Of a DNA stretch of 64,000 bases, positions 54,205 through 64,000 are shown in pieces. Positions within the stretch are counted from its first letter, which is position 1; every line of letters begins with the position of its first letter. The position numbers and the translations under genes were made by a program. The notes under the pieces were generated by a model. It was given only the letters and a program-made list of their open reading frames with translations, made no database searches and was not told the DNA's origin. The stretch is from Dasyornis broadbenti (taxonomy: Eukaryota; Chordata; Aves; Passeriformes; Dasyornithidae): assembly GCA_013397935.1 (NCBI GenBank), contig VZRN01004245.1, positions 1,150,964-1,214,963 of the forward strand, read 5' to 3'.

Positions 54205-54407
54205 TCCATCAGGGAAAACAGAGACAAATACAAGTATCCAAGAGAACAAAACCACTGACAGCCCTCAGATATTCCCCTCCTTTTTCCCTTAACCCTCCTT
54301 CGCCTTTCTCCTGCCTTCCCTCTCCAGCAGCACAAGAAAAATTACAGCGATTTCGTGATGAAAACAGCTGAACCAAAGCAAAATAAACTGGAATGGAGCA
54401 GCAGTAC

Positions 54408-54593
54408 CTGCGGAGGGCCCAGACAGCTCTGCTGGGCACGGGCAGGGCCCCGCTGCGCCGCTCGCCGGGCGATGCCGCGTGGCACGAGGAGCTCCAGGCG
54501 CCCCGCGGAGCCAAGCGCTGCTTCCCGTTCTCCCGGCCGGACACGGGCACCGGCAGAGAGCCCACGGGCCTCTGCGGGATGGTCCCATTCCTC
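54408..54593 (-). CDS. TMTC1: TMTC1 coding exon D (CpG-rich, variable polar loop)
   Basis: This 186-nt exon has a pyrimidine-rich acceptor ending in gtgtgcccag and a donor gtactg. Its first base completes Leu; 61 codons follow and AG remains for the next split codon. The product is a hydrophilic loop rich in Pro, Arg, Ser and Gly, from RNGTIPQRPVGSLPVPVSGR through RENGKQRLAPRGAW to SRAVWALR. The segments RENGKQ, GAW and SRAVW recall the equivalent mammalian TMTC1 loop, which fixes the frame. By hand count it holds about 22 CpG in 186 nt, far more than the other exons. Several other frames are open through it, an effect of GC richness. It probably forms a poorly ordered loop between membrane helices. 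Confidence 0.92.
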
Positions 54594-56522
54594 CTGGGCA
54601 CACGTGCAGAGAAAAGGGAGAAAAAGAAGGGAAAAAGGGGAAAGAAAAGGATTTAAGGATGTTTTTATTTTTTGCGCTTCGGCTTATGGAAAGGTTGAAC
54701 GTTATGAAATTGGCACAACACGGAGTAAAATTACAACAGACAGCGTTTAATCCAAAACACAAAGTCTTTGTGCGCTGAGAGGACTGCATTTAATAGTTCC
54801 TAACCAGATCTAGTGGGAGAGACTTGACAGCAACAGAAGATGAGCGCTCCTGTACCAAGCTGTTCTCTGGACCTTTGTTAAGATGGGAAGCACTGTGGTG
54901 CCATTCCTAATTTTTTTGCTCCAGAACACAAATGATGTTCCACCTCTTTTAAACAGGAAACAAATCTGCACATGTTGGAAGAAGGAGCAGGTAAGTTTCA
55001 GCAGCTCATAGAAGGCAGTTTGTTTTCTGCTGCCCCTTCAAGTCAAATGCAGGCATAAAATCTTGAGCATCACAAACAGAGAGATAAATGCACAGTACAC
55101 ACAACCAGAGCAGACATGCAAATGCAGCACATCTGGACTAGAGAGCTTCATTCCTACAAGCTAAATAGTGCCACATCTGGGCAGCTGGCCGCCACTAAAA
55201 CAAAAAAGTAGCTTGAAGAGGCCCCTGGAAGGTGGGCCTATGGGAAGGGGGAGACTGAGGAAAGGACGGAGGAGGAAGGCACAGCTTTTCCTCCAGTTAA
55301 CTAACAGTTGTGTTCCCTTTAGCCAGGCAGCTCCTGAAACACGCCTGTCAGGCTGTAAATGCAAGTGTTAACAAGCATGTTGGCTGCCAGTCCCCAGAAA
55401 TCCCCCTGGCTCCTTGCCCACCAGTCACATCATTAAGAGCTGCTTATCCAGTGAGGAGGAATCCCCTGCCGATGCACTGTACCTGCCCTGATTGCTGTTG
55501 CTGCCAGAGGGCAGGTCTGGAACGGAGTTTATCCCCTTTAGCGCCTCAAGAAAGTGGCACAAAGGGAGGGAAGCCAGGATGCACCTGAGAGTGTCCCATC
55601 TCCTCCCCGCACTTGCTGCTCTCACCTTGTGCCAGCTCTGCTCATTTCATTCACTGCAGAAACACAAATTCTGTGTCCTTTTTATCACCCAGACACACGA
55701 GCTGGTGCAGGGCTCTAGAGCTGGTGGGGCAGCACCAGTGGAAACACAAGGAATGATAGGAGGAGTGAGAGCTCCCATTCTCAGTGAACTCTTACATTCA
55801 CTCACAGATCTGCACCAGAGATGTGAAGAGAAACGGATTAAAAAATGGATAAAAACCGGCTCCTATAAAACAAGACTTCTGACTTTGAATGGAGATGGAA
55901 AATAACGTCGTTATTTGTGACACTAATAACTTGGGTGAGGGGTACAAACGTCAAAGTATTTAATTTTTCTCCAGTGACTGCTGAGAGTTGCTAATTATTC
56001 TGACCAGATTTGGATGGGTATTTTCCCTTTTTTTCCATTCTGCAAGGACAGAAAAAATATCAAACCTGGTTTTACTACAACACATCATACAGGATTTCTA
56101 AACCCATGGCATTGTGACTGAATAATCAAGCAGACGTTGTGAATGGAAGGAGTTAAGCCAGGGCAATTTTAAGATGTTGATGCTTCAGTCAGAACTCCCA
56201 CACTAAAAATAAATGTTAGCCTTGCCAGGGTGAACTGAGCATTTTAGGGATCAGTTCTTCACATCTGGTCTATTTACCCAACAAAACTTATCAGGCAGCA
56301 AGAGAGTAACAAAAAATAAAAAAAAACAAAGCAAAACACAAAAACAAAGCCAAACCCAAAACCACAGAATGAAATTGTGGGGCCCTCCAAATCTGTCAAA
56401 CGTGTACCATCTAATTCAGCAGCACAAGTCCATCTCCCACTGTGATATCACAATAATCTGTATTTTAGACTCACAGGTGAAAACACTTGAAAAGCACCAT
56501 GGGCATAACATGAGCTACTTAC
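54594..56522 (-). other. TMTC1: TMTC1 intron C-D (1.9 kb)
   Basis: No gene or known repeat is seen, apart from an A-rich patch near 56308-56365. The sequence next to the exon D acceptor is a long pyrimidine tract on the sense strand (purine-rich on the plus strand at 54607-54655), which is an expected splice signal. Confidence 0.8.
56308..56365. repeat. A/C-rich low-complexity stretch
   Basis: An A-rich run with interspersed C and G (caaagcaaaacac patterns), about 160 bp from the exon C donor. It is low-complexity sequence with no recognisable source element. Confidence 0.8.
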
Positions 56523-56699
56523 AATTTCAGTCCATTGTAGGAGAGGGAGAAGAAGTCATAAACCAAGCACACACCAAACACGGTGACTCCAGTTTCCTTC
56601 ACCAGCATTGCACACGTCCCAAGGAACAAACTAAGCAGCAGGAAGAATGGGGAGGCGGTGGAAGGGAAATGTTCCCCAACATAAAGCTGATCCACGCTC
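56523..56699 (-). CDS. TMTC1: TMTC1 coding exon C (KETGVTVFG membrane segment)
   Basis: This 177-nt exon follows the acceptor ctgtttttcag and ends at the donor gtaagt. Its first base completes Arg; 58 codons follow and two bases (TT) remain for a split Leu. A polar loop (SVDQLYVGEHFPSTASP) leads into a long hydrophobic stretch, FFLLLSLFLGTCAMLVKETG then VTVFGVCLVYDFFSLS. The LVKETG-TV motif is strongly conserved in TMTC1-4. The loop before it is the least conserved part compared with what I recall of mammalian TMTC1. The last residues (YNGLK) begin the variable loop that exon D continues. Confidence 0.95.
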
Positions 56700-57877
56700 C
56701 TGAAAAACAGAATTGACATAAAATATCTCAACTTCTCTGTTATGTTCATGTTTTCCACAGTCACACAAATACTGAGATTTTTCCTTAATGCCTTAAGATG
56801 GGTGGCACAAACAAGTTACGATATGACCGGTCTAAAATGAGGAAAGGCTTAGACACAGGACAGGAAGGGAAAACGCAAATGTGGGGAGCTGCTTGAATTC
56901 TTGGTGCACGAGAGGGGAAAAGAGAGACAAACAGAAAAATAAAATAGACTTGAAACAGTCAGAGGAAAGCAAAGTACAGAGAGGGCAAAAAGCACCTGCT
57001 TTCTGTCATGTAGAACACACGTGCTTGATGCTCCTTCTGGGACAAAAAGCACTGCGCAAGCACAAATTCCTCCATCCCACCCACACCGCCCTGAGTCAGA
57101 GCCGTGCCCTAATCATCAACAGACTGGGCAGCAAGCCTGGATCACAGGGGAGAAGGCAGCAAAGAACCGAAATCAAACAGGCAGATTCCTGCAGGGTCAC
57201 CACCAGTTTTACACCTTTGGAACCTCCTGATGCAAACAGCGCCGTGGGTTTGTAGCACACAGCCCCAGAGGGATGTGAGCAGTTTTCCCCCGTGGCTGTG
57301 ATGACGTGGTGCTGTTTCTGAATGTAAACACTGTTATTTCAAGCTGCAAATAATGCAAAAGGTGCAGAAACCCCGTCCAAGGAAGCTATTTCTGAACCTA
57401 TACTTGTTCAGTTACAGTTTTAGAACACGGAGCAGCAAGCAGTGCCAAGTTTTCCCCCGAAAAGGATGACTAATGGTCTAGACACACTCCTTAACTCTCC
57501 CAGACCAGGCGTTCCAGAGTCCCACAGCCACAGCAAGCATCTGAAAGGCAGGCGTGTGTCTGTCTGTTCTTCACTCTACATACGGACAATTTGCATTCCA
57601 CTGAAAACACTTCTTTGTAATTTTACAAAATACAAATTTTACGTCATTTTTACAAGGCCTCCTCTGGTCTATGGTCAGCTGTAACGTCAGCAGAAGGGGG
57701 GACTGTAAATGCTGGCTTCTGGTTTTCTGTTTTCTTGTTCTCCCAAGCATCACCACGGCTGCAGGCAGGGCCAGGGCACTTCCACCCAGCAGCGCCTCCG
57801 CCAACAATCATCAAACACCGACAGCTTTGCCTCTGTGCCCTCCTCAGACCAGAGAATTCCATGATGTTGTCACGTAC
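56700..57877 (-). other. TMTC1: TMTC1 intron B-C (1.2 kb)
   Basis: Unique sequence with no recognised gene or repeat. The 124-codon plus-strand open frame at 56881-57255 has no familiar motif. Confidence 0.8.
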
Positions 57878-57951
57878 CTATTATAGGAGAGAAAAGCCAA
57901 CAGGAAGAGCAGACAGGCGAGGACGTCTGCCCTGCCTACTATGCCTGTTAC
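57878..57951 (-). CDS. TMTC1: TMTC1 coding exon B (GRADVL motif, TM helix)
   Basis: This short 74-nt exon lies between the acceptor tcctttcag and the donor gtacgt. It encodes 24 residues, VTGIVGRADVLACLLFLLAF and then LSYN, and leaves AG as two bases of a split Arg codon completed by exon C. The GRAD-L-ACL motif followed by a hydrophobic helix is a TMTC family hallmark. The phase (0 in, 2 out) fits both neighbours. At 74 nt it is the shortest exon seen here, and it cannot be skipped without a frameshift. Confidence 0.95.
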
Positions 57952-59576
57952 CTGAAAGGAAAAGAGACACACAGGTGTAAAAACACATCTAGGAAAAGCC
58001 TTGCACACCAGTGACTGCTTCCACAATCCATGCTCGCTGCTACTATTTTAAGCTTTTGATCTTTCAATGTTATCCTCCCTCAGCACAGGGGAAATGTTGC
58101 TTGCATGGTGTAGGATATGCTCAGTTTTGTCTGCTGCATTTCTTGCCTGGCAAAACAAATGAGTAAGCCAACAGTAAAGTCATTCTTTACGTAATAAAAT
58201 ATTAATAAAGTGACATAGAAAATGCCAATTTTAGGGATCTGTTTTAATTTTGTGTAATAAGGCTTATGAGAAATGCAGCCAACTCCCAGAACTGGAATTC
58301 GTTAAAGAAAAAGACTTATTATATAAGTAGTATTTGAATGAACTTTATCACCAAAAAGGGATAGTATTATAGAATTTATTCTTTCTGAACAATCTGAGTT
58401 TTCGAGAGTTTTTTCTACATATTAATTAACAAAATCTTTTTATAAAAAGGGGAATACTGAAGAAGAATGGATAAACACTTTTTTACAGCCATTTCAATAT
58501 CCTATTTCATAAAGATCTGAAAATCACCCATAAAGCAAATAAAAGGCCCTTTGAAATTCCACCCCTTTTGAGATTACATAATTAAGTTATATTCAGAGCT
58601 ATGGCATTTATTTTAACCTTTTAAAGTTCTGACCCAGACAAAAATAAATTCCAAGAGTGCCTCTTCTGAAACCTCCCTCAAAATATAAAGCTGTACTATC
58701 AAAAGGAGCCTGGCTGATTAGCTCACACAACACAGCACAGGGAGCAACTGCAAAGCCTGTGGCTTTTTGTTATTAAGGTAATCTCTCCTCAAACGTGCTC
58801 AGCCACAGGAGCTGTTTCCCTCCCTCATTTACAAAGCCTTGGAATGAGAGCAGAGTGATGTCAGTGGTATCTCAGCTAACGAGTGCGTTTCCTTTCTCAG
58901 GTGTGGAAAGCTGGACGTTGCCTTTCCCTCTCAAAGACACCAAGACTCCTTTCAGCCACAGAAGCGTCTCCTCGTGCTGACAGACTGCAGTTCTGGAAGG
59001 TCTGTGTCCTTAAACGTTTCCTTAGAATGAACAGAGATGTCCAACACGAGCTGTTGTTCTGTAAACTTACGCTGATGTTTGTTAACAACTTTTTTACTGA
59101 AGATGATTCTCCTAGCTTTTAATTGCAGTAAATATAAATTAATCCATGGGTAAAAACACCTCTGTCTGAGCGAGCTCCTCCAGAATACACACTAATGCTC
59201 CCTTCACTTTTTCTCCCTAAAGTTGATGGCTACACGAGATGACCAAAGGCTTGCAACAACACCCCAGCAGGAGAGCACAGCCTCACTGAGCTCTTTGGTT
59301 TCAGAAGACTCATGACTGTCTGTTTATTCCCAGCATGGCTGATTAGGACCATCATTCAGAATTCAGTGCCAGAGCACAAAGACTGAGAGTATGAATACAC
59401 GTTTTTCCTTACGACTCCTGCACATTATTTTAAATAGAGTACATTCCCACCTTGGCTCCTCCACAGCAAAAAAAAAATCACAAGTCCCACATTCTGTATG
59501 ACTCAGAGGTTTCCTTCAAAAAAACTAAAATTTTGAAGAATGAAATTTATTTTTAGCTTTGGTGGCACATACTTAC
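57952..59576 (-). other. TMTC1: TMTC1 intron A-B (1.6 kb)
   Basis: Unique sequence, notably AT-rich between about 58140 and 58640. No gene, RNA or repeat is recognised. Confidence 0.8.
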
Positions 59577-59754
59577 AGCCTCAGTGTGAATGGGATGCAC
59601 AGCAAAGAACAGCGCCGTGACAAAAGCGAGCCGGCAGTCCTTGAACACAGCTTTCTCACAGGTGTACATCAGCACAAGAGTCACCAGACAGTGTAAAATT
59701 ACATTCACTGCGTGGAAATAGAAGGGGTTCATACCAGCCAGCAATATGTTCAAC
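59577..59754 (-). CDS. TMTC1: TMTC1 coding exon A (TM helix and HPIHTEA motif)
   Basis: This 178-nt exon starts after the acceptor ttgcttgcag and ends before the donor gtaagt. It supplies the last base of a split codon, completing Arg if the upstream exon ends in AG, followed by 59 codons. The product begins LNILLAGMNPFYFHAVNVIL, continues through a hydrophobic helix (about residues 11-32), a short polar stretch (TCEKAVFKDCR), and a second hydrophobic stretch ending in AVHPIHTEA. The HPxHTEAV motif is conserved across TMTC proteins and lies after the first luminal loop. The exon ends in phase 0 and joins exon B to give HTEA-VTGIVGRAD. The upstream exon, which should carry the catalytic acidic loop, was not found between 59755 and 64000. 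Confidence 0.96.
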
Positions 59755-62700
59755 CTGCAAGCAAGCAAAACAAAACCATTACTAGATTTGAGAGGTCTTG
59801 CAATGGCAAGGCATCTTTCAAATGCTCTAAATTATGCCTTTTGCCCCATTTGCAGTTCATCTAATGTTGGCGCTATTAAACTAATGACTGAAAATCGCTC
59901 TGAACTCCTGGTTTATCTGATTAGAGAGAAACCATTTCCCCCATTTTTATATGACGTGGTTGTGTTTGGCAACCTTCCTGGCAGAGATGGGAGGGTCCTG
60001 TGCCCTCCCAGCACAGCTCGCCGCAGGGAGACGATGCCTGTGCTTCCCTAGCAGCAAATCACCCTGGCCAACATCACGGCACTTGTCCTATTTCCCTGCT
60101 GGCATCTTCTGCGGTGCTGCTGGCCACGTGGCAGCTTCACAATATGGGCAGTTATTTTCTGCGATGGAATAGAAGCTTTTGCCCAGGAAGAGCCAAGACA
60201 AGGACTTGGTAAGGCACTGGAGCATCTGCTTGGCGTAACAGGGGCATTTATTCCCATTTAACTCTCAAAAGAGTGTCACACACTGAAGGTTAAGCCTTCA
60301 TTTAAATGCTTTACTGGCATAAAGAAGCTTGCCTAATAGTTTGCATTATTTCTGTAAGGACATTGATGGCAAGGATAAGTTAGCTAACATCACCCTAGAC
60401 TCAGCGAGACAATTAGGGTTCATTCTTTGTGTCGATCATAAAAAAAAAGAAAATAAAATGTAACAAGCTGTTATGACATTTGTTTGACAGCATGTATTAA
60501 CACATTTTTCTGGTCACTGTTTTTCACAGCCAGCTTGCTTAACAGCTGCTGACAAGCTCTGCCTTACATGCAGTTGAAGATAATTCTCCTTAGTGTTATC
60601 AACATCTGTACATTTGGACAAATATATATATACTCACACGAATATACACATGGTGTCTATCTAGGAAAGACTCCACATATGAAGAAAGACTTTGGAAAAA
60701 TGCCCTTTAACTAATGTTAAAGGACATTTTATTTTAAAGCAAATGACAAGACAACCCAATGAGAAGAAGACCCAATCTAAATATTTTGCATGCAGTTGTA
60801 AATGTGCTACGGGGTCAATGATCCTTCCTCTTGTTACTTAGAGACCCCAGGTTTGCCATGACACGCACGATGCAACAGCAAGGCTACTGAGCTGTTGCTA
60901 CTATAAAAAAACACCTTAGGTGTTTTTGTGAGACAGAGGAGGTGTGAAAAAGCCTGTGAGAGCCAGACAACTTTTTTTTTTATATATAAATAACTCCCTA
61001 CATTTTCATAAGCAAGGGAGTGCTAGCTGTCCTGGGTTGGATTTTTCAGGCCACTCTAATTTTACCAGATCAAGAGTCTTACTTGTGCATTCCTGCTGTG
61101 CTCCCACTGGAGTGTTTGGGGAGGCAGCAGATGAAACCGGAGAATTCGCAAAAAAGTGAGATTTTGGCATGACTTGACCTTTCCCTTTGAAGTATGGGTT
61201 GATGCAGTTACATTTTGACAAGACATCAGTCTGTGTGATTCAAGGCTACATGAAGAGTTGGGTTTTTTTTTCTTTTTTTATCCTATTTCTCCTGCAAGCC
61301 ACTTCAGGGCAGCAGCATCCATCACTTTCCCTTATTTCTACCAGCACTGAGTGACAAACCACAACAAATGGCAGGAACAGACATCCAGCCAGAGTTTCAG
61401 CTGCAGCACTGGGAACCCCCAGGCCTGAATCTTGTTTTCAGCAGGCTGAGGGGAGCAAGGGGCAGCACAGGGCCACCCCGCCCGAAAGGAGCCACAGCTC
61501 TGTCCAAGACACCTGCAGCTGTGCACCATGTCAGGGACCCTCTGCAGGACACATTCTTTGTACAAATGAATTCCTTCTGGCTGGAAATCAGCTGGAGCAC
61601 AGTCCACTGTTCCCCCTCAAATGCCAAAATGTGCTCTGGCAACTTAATTTCTGAACAAATCAGATGCAGGCAGGTGAGGGCAGTGGGGACAAGTGTTCAG
61701 GATATCAGGTGATACGAACTCATGCACCAAAATGTGAGAGATTCTCATTTAGTTGGCCGAGTTGTGAGAACCAATCGCCAAACCCACGGCATCTGACAAT
61801 ATTCTTGCAAAATCTAAAATCTAGTCTCCATGGATCACATCTGAACGCTTCCCATCCTGCAAGACAGCTCTGCTGGCAGGGGAGGCAGAACTTTATCAGG
61901 CAAGGGGTCTTCCTGCTCCATCAGGTCCCCTATCCCAAAGGTAGGGTGTGCTCTTCACGCCCCTTCTTAGGGCGAACATCAAGTCAATGAGGCTTGTAAG
62001 CTGTGAGTTACCTGATGTAAATTATTGACAACAGCTCTGTAAAAGCATCCGCCTCGCAAGCTTGGCTGCTCCCCCATGTGCTCTTTAAATAAATAAAAAA
62101 CAGCAGAACCAAACACAAACACAACACCACGTAATTCAGATAACTCTTCCACTAAACAGCAAAATCAGCCTGCAAGTATGCCTCAGTGTAGGCTTTAAAC
62201 ACCATCTTTGGTGGTCCATGAACACTAAACGCGAGCGTGTGCAGGTGCTGTACTCACACCAGTGCTTTTTGCTGCTGAAGCTCTTTGTCATAAGAAATTA
62301 GGCCACGTGGCAATGAAGGAAACATTTTTCCGTCCTGAAACAATCCCAGCAGAACGATGCTGAAACGTTAGCAGTGGTTAAATTTATTGTACGTCAAACG
62401 GGTGAGCAGATCTGGGTCTAGGAACAGCTCTAATCCAAGTCACAAGAACTTTGCAAAGCTCCCCAGCTCTCACACCCATGGGGGGGAAAAGGCAGCCTGC
62501 CAAATTTGCTCCACTGTGGAGGAACTATGGAGCAAATTCCAGGCAAGGGAGCAGGAAGGGATGGGTAAATAAAAAATTACTTCTCCCCTCTTAATCCTTA
62601 ACAGAGAGATTCAGTCTTGTTTACTGGCAGCAGCATGCAGCAATTATACACAGGAGACGGTTCAGCAAACAAAGGAAGTAACAGAGGTATGAATCTCAAA

Positions 62701-64000
62701 ATTAGGGAAGAAGTGGTCTTTCTCCAACATAATGTTCACAAACAGAAGTGCTGGCAAGCAAAAACTGTACTCCACTGGAGGGGGATGAGGGTGGTGTTGT
62801 ACTTGTATTTCCATACTTAAAATGCCCCACAAAAAAACCTGGAAAAACTGGATCACGTGGGCTGGAAGACCTTAGCCATTTCTGCAGGAAGATCATATCA
62901 TGTCTGAGCTAAAGCACAGCCTGTAAGATCCTTGGTAGAGCACGCAGTGTGGAGAGCAGATGCTTTGGGCAGGCCACGCTTTTGGAACCAACAGCTCCTC
63001 AAACCTGAGACGTGTTTGCAAACAGCATCCTAAAGATTTGGGGCTGAACACGGCAGATGATGCTCCTAGGAGTAGAGACCTCGAAAGAAAAGACACGACC
63101 ATCTCAGACATGGAGATCTTTCCTCAGAGGAGCCACCCATGAAACACCTGGAGAAGAGTTTTTCCTTGCTTTAACATCTCTGCTGGAAGAGTCCCTGGAA
63201 GCAAGAGCCTGATAAACCTCCTGGGAAATGGCAAATTCCCATTTGCCAGAATGGGAATTCTGGCTCTCAGAAGACCCAGGGGAAAGGAGGAGAAGAGCAC
63301 AAACACCAAAGTGCAGTGACGGTGACAGGTATCTTCTAACAGAGCTGACCAGGTTCAGCCCAGCTACCACCAAAATCCAAACTGACCACAGAGATATCAG
63401 CATCCATCACATGTCCCCTCAGGCCAGAGAGGCTGCACTGGAACACATGTTCAAGCCAAGGCTCAACACCTGCAGTTTTTCTACCATTCCTCCACCATCC
63501 ACTCTAGGAAAAGGAATTACACAGCATCACTCTCAGAGAGAGAGGCTTGCACAGGCACCAGCTGTTGAAGGTTCACTGAGCAGAGCCTGTAAAGCAGCTC
63601 TCCAGAAGAAAGCAGATCATTCTGTCTCTTCAAAGTAGCCACTATCAGCACCCTCAGATAACCACTCATCATCCTCTAGAGAAGTTATCAGACAGGGACG
63701 CAGCAATTCTGGGTAAGCAATTCCCCACTGAGAGGGCCTGGAAACAGAGTGGGGACTCAGTGACTTCATCCTCACAGGCTCAGAACCAGGAGCACAGGCT
63801 CAGAACCAGGAGCACAGGCTCACACACAAATCCCATACATATCCAGTTACACTCTATAATCACCAGCAGCCCCCCAGGCTCTAATACAGTGCTTTTCATC
63901 CACTTGTACACATGAAGACTCATTCAACCCTTTTTAAGGCCTCTTATGATTTAATAATATTGTAAACCATAATGGGAGAGTTTCTCTTTTTATAGACTTT
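59755..64000 (-). other. TMTC1: TMTC1 intron upstream of exon A (partial)
   Basis: This stretch should be the 3' part of the intron preceding exon A. I looked for an exon encoding the first luminal loop and the SYRPL-VLTF segment that should precede exon A and did not find it, nor any promoter-like CpG island. Content is unique sequence plus the small tandem repeat at 63773-63822. The 136-codon plus-strand open frame at 63228-63638 is not recognised. Confidence 0.7.
63773..63822. repeat. 20-bp tandem repeat, 2.5 copies
   Basis: The 20-base unit cacaggctcagaaccaggag occurs perfectly at 63773-63792 and 63793-63812, followed by half a unit. The perfect match of the copies suggests a recent duplication. 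Confidence 0.95.

Larger units (their letters stand above)
23037..54407 (-). other. TMTC1: TMTC1 intron D-E (31.4 kb)
   Basis: This intron fills half the window. It carries three identifiable CR1 LINE relics (about 40.5, 45.1-45.6 and 53.9-54.2 kb), a GT microsatellite at 35.75 kb, several short tandem duplications and A/T tracts. The remainder looks unique. The longest open frames are on the plus strand (188 codons at 33758-34324; 184 codons at 35145-35699), with no familiar domain or repeated motif. A nested non-coding transcript cannot be excluded from sequence alone. Confidence 0.75.
3092..59754 (-). other. TMTC1: TMTC1 gene, internal part (eight coding exons)
   Basis: Eight minus-strand blocks match successive parts of the TMTC1 protein in the correct order. 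Every internal junction has a GT donor and an AG acceptor, and every codon phase matches the next exon. The joined length is 1113 nt with no stop. TMTC1 belongs to the TMTC1-4 family (CAZy GT105), ER membrane enzymes that transfer mannose from dolichyl-phosphate-mannose to Ser/Thr of cadherin-type domains. The N-terminal exon with the acidic catalytic loop and the C-terminal TPR exons are outside the window, so start codon, promoter and polyadenylation site are not visible. I prefer TMTC1 over TMTC2, 3 and 4 because of the sequence around LNILLAGMNPFYFHAVN in the first exon and the Pro/Arg/Ser-rich loop before the DUF1736 region. Family assignment is firm; paralog assignment is strong but rests on recalled sequence rather than an alignment. 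Confidence 0.96.

Noticed and set aside
54289..54789. 166-codon minus-strand frame and 131-, 87- and 99-codon plus-strand frames across exon D
   Set aside because: They are in other frames over the GC-rich exon D, where stop codons are rare. Only the frame containing RENGKQ and SRAVWALR joins neighbouring TMTC1 exons in phase.
63228..63638. 136-codon plus-strand frame near the window end
   Set aside because: No recognisable family. A 99-codon minus-strand frame is open over part of the same bases, suggesting stop-poor composition rather than coding.
1..64000. CRISPR array, operon, prophage, retroviral genome, tRNA or rRNA genes
   Set aside because: I saw no regularly spaced repeats, no clustered same-strand long genes, no recognisable retroviral gag-pol-env or LTR pair, and no cloverleaf-like or ribosomal sequence by eye. 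A tRNAscan or Infernal run would be needed to exclude small RNAs.

Overview
The window is vertebrate nuclear DNA, most likely from a bird. It is gene-poor and intron-dominated, with AT-leaning non-coding sequence and few interspersed repeats. The interspersed repeats I can identify are CR1 LINE fragments, including one with the 3' end typical of avian CR1. Nothing resembles a bacterial, plasmid or viral gene layout. Most long stop-free stretches have no recognisable protein family and are what chance would give over 64 kb. One gene is supported: TMTC1, an ER membrane O-mannosyltransferase of the TMTC1-4 family, lying wholly on the minus strand, so it reads from high to low coordinates. I resolved eight internal coding exons with GT/AG borders and matching phases: 59754-59577, 57951-57878, 56699-56523, 54593-54408, 23036-22955, 22775-22672, 14320-14131 and 3213-3092. 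They join into 1113 nt (370 whole codons plus three split bases) with no stop or frameshift. The first exon(s), with the start codon and the catalytic first luminal loop, lie beyond position 64000. The 3' exons, with the luminal TPR repeats, lie before position 1. Layout in gene order: 59755-64000 is upstream intron with a small 20-bp tandem repeat; 54408-59754 holds four exons close together (labelled A-D here), the last being very CpG-rich; 23037-54407 is a 31-kb intron with three CR1 pieces, a GT microsatellite and several short tandem repeats; 22672-23036 holds two exons (E, F) separated by only 179 bp; 14321-22671 is an intron with nothing recognised; 14131-14320 is exon G; 3214-14130 is an intron with poly-A tracts; 3092-3213 is exon H; 1-3091 is the start of the next intron. 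Together the exons encode the polytopic GT-C-type membrane core, including the DUF1736 region (exons E-H). Exons E and F form a 186-nt, phase-symmetric pair: skipping both keeps the frame, skipping one does not. All three clear CR1 copies are antisense to TMTC1. I found no convincing previously undescribed system. The observations most worth checking are the E/F cassette, the CpG-rich loop exon D, and an unexplained open stretch beside a CR1 relic at 40.9-41.2 kb.
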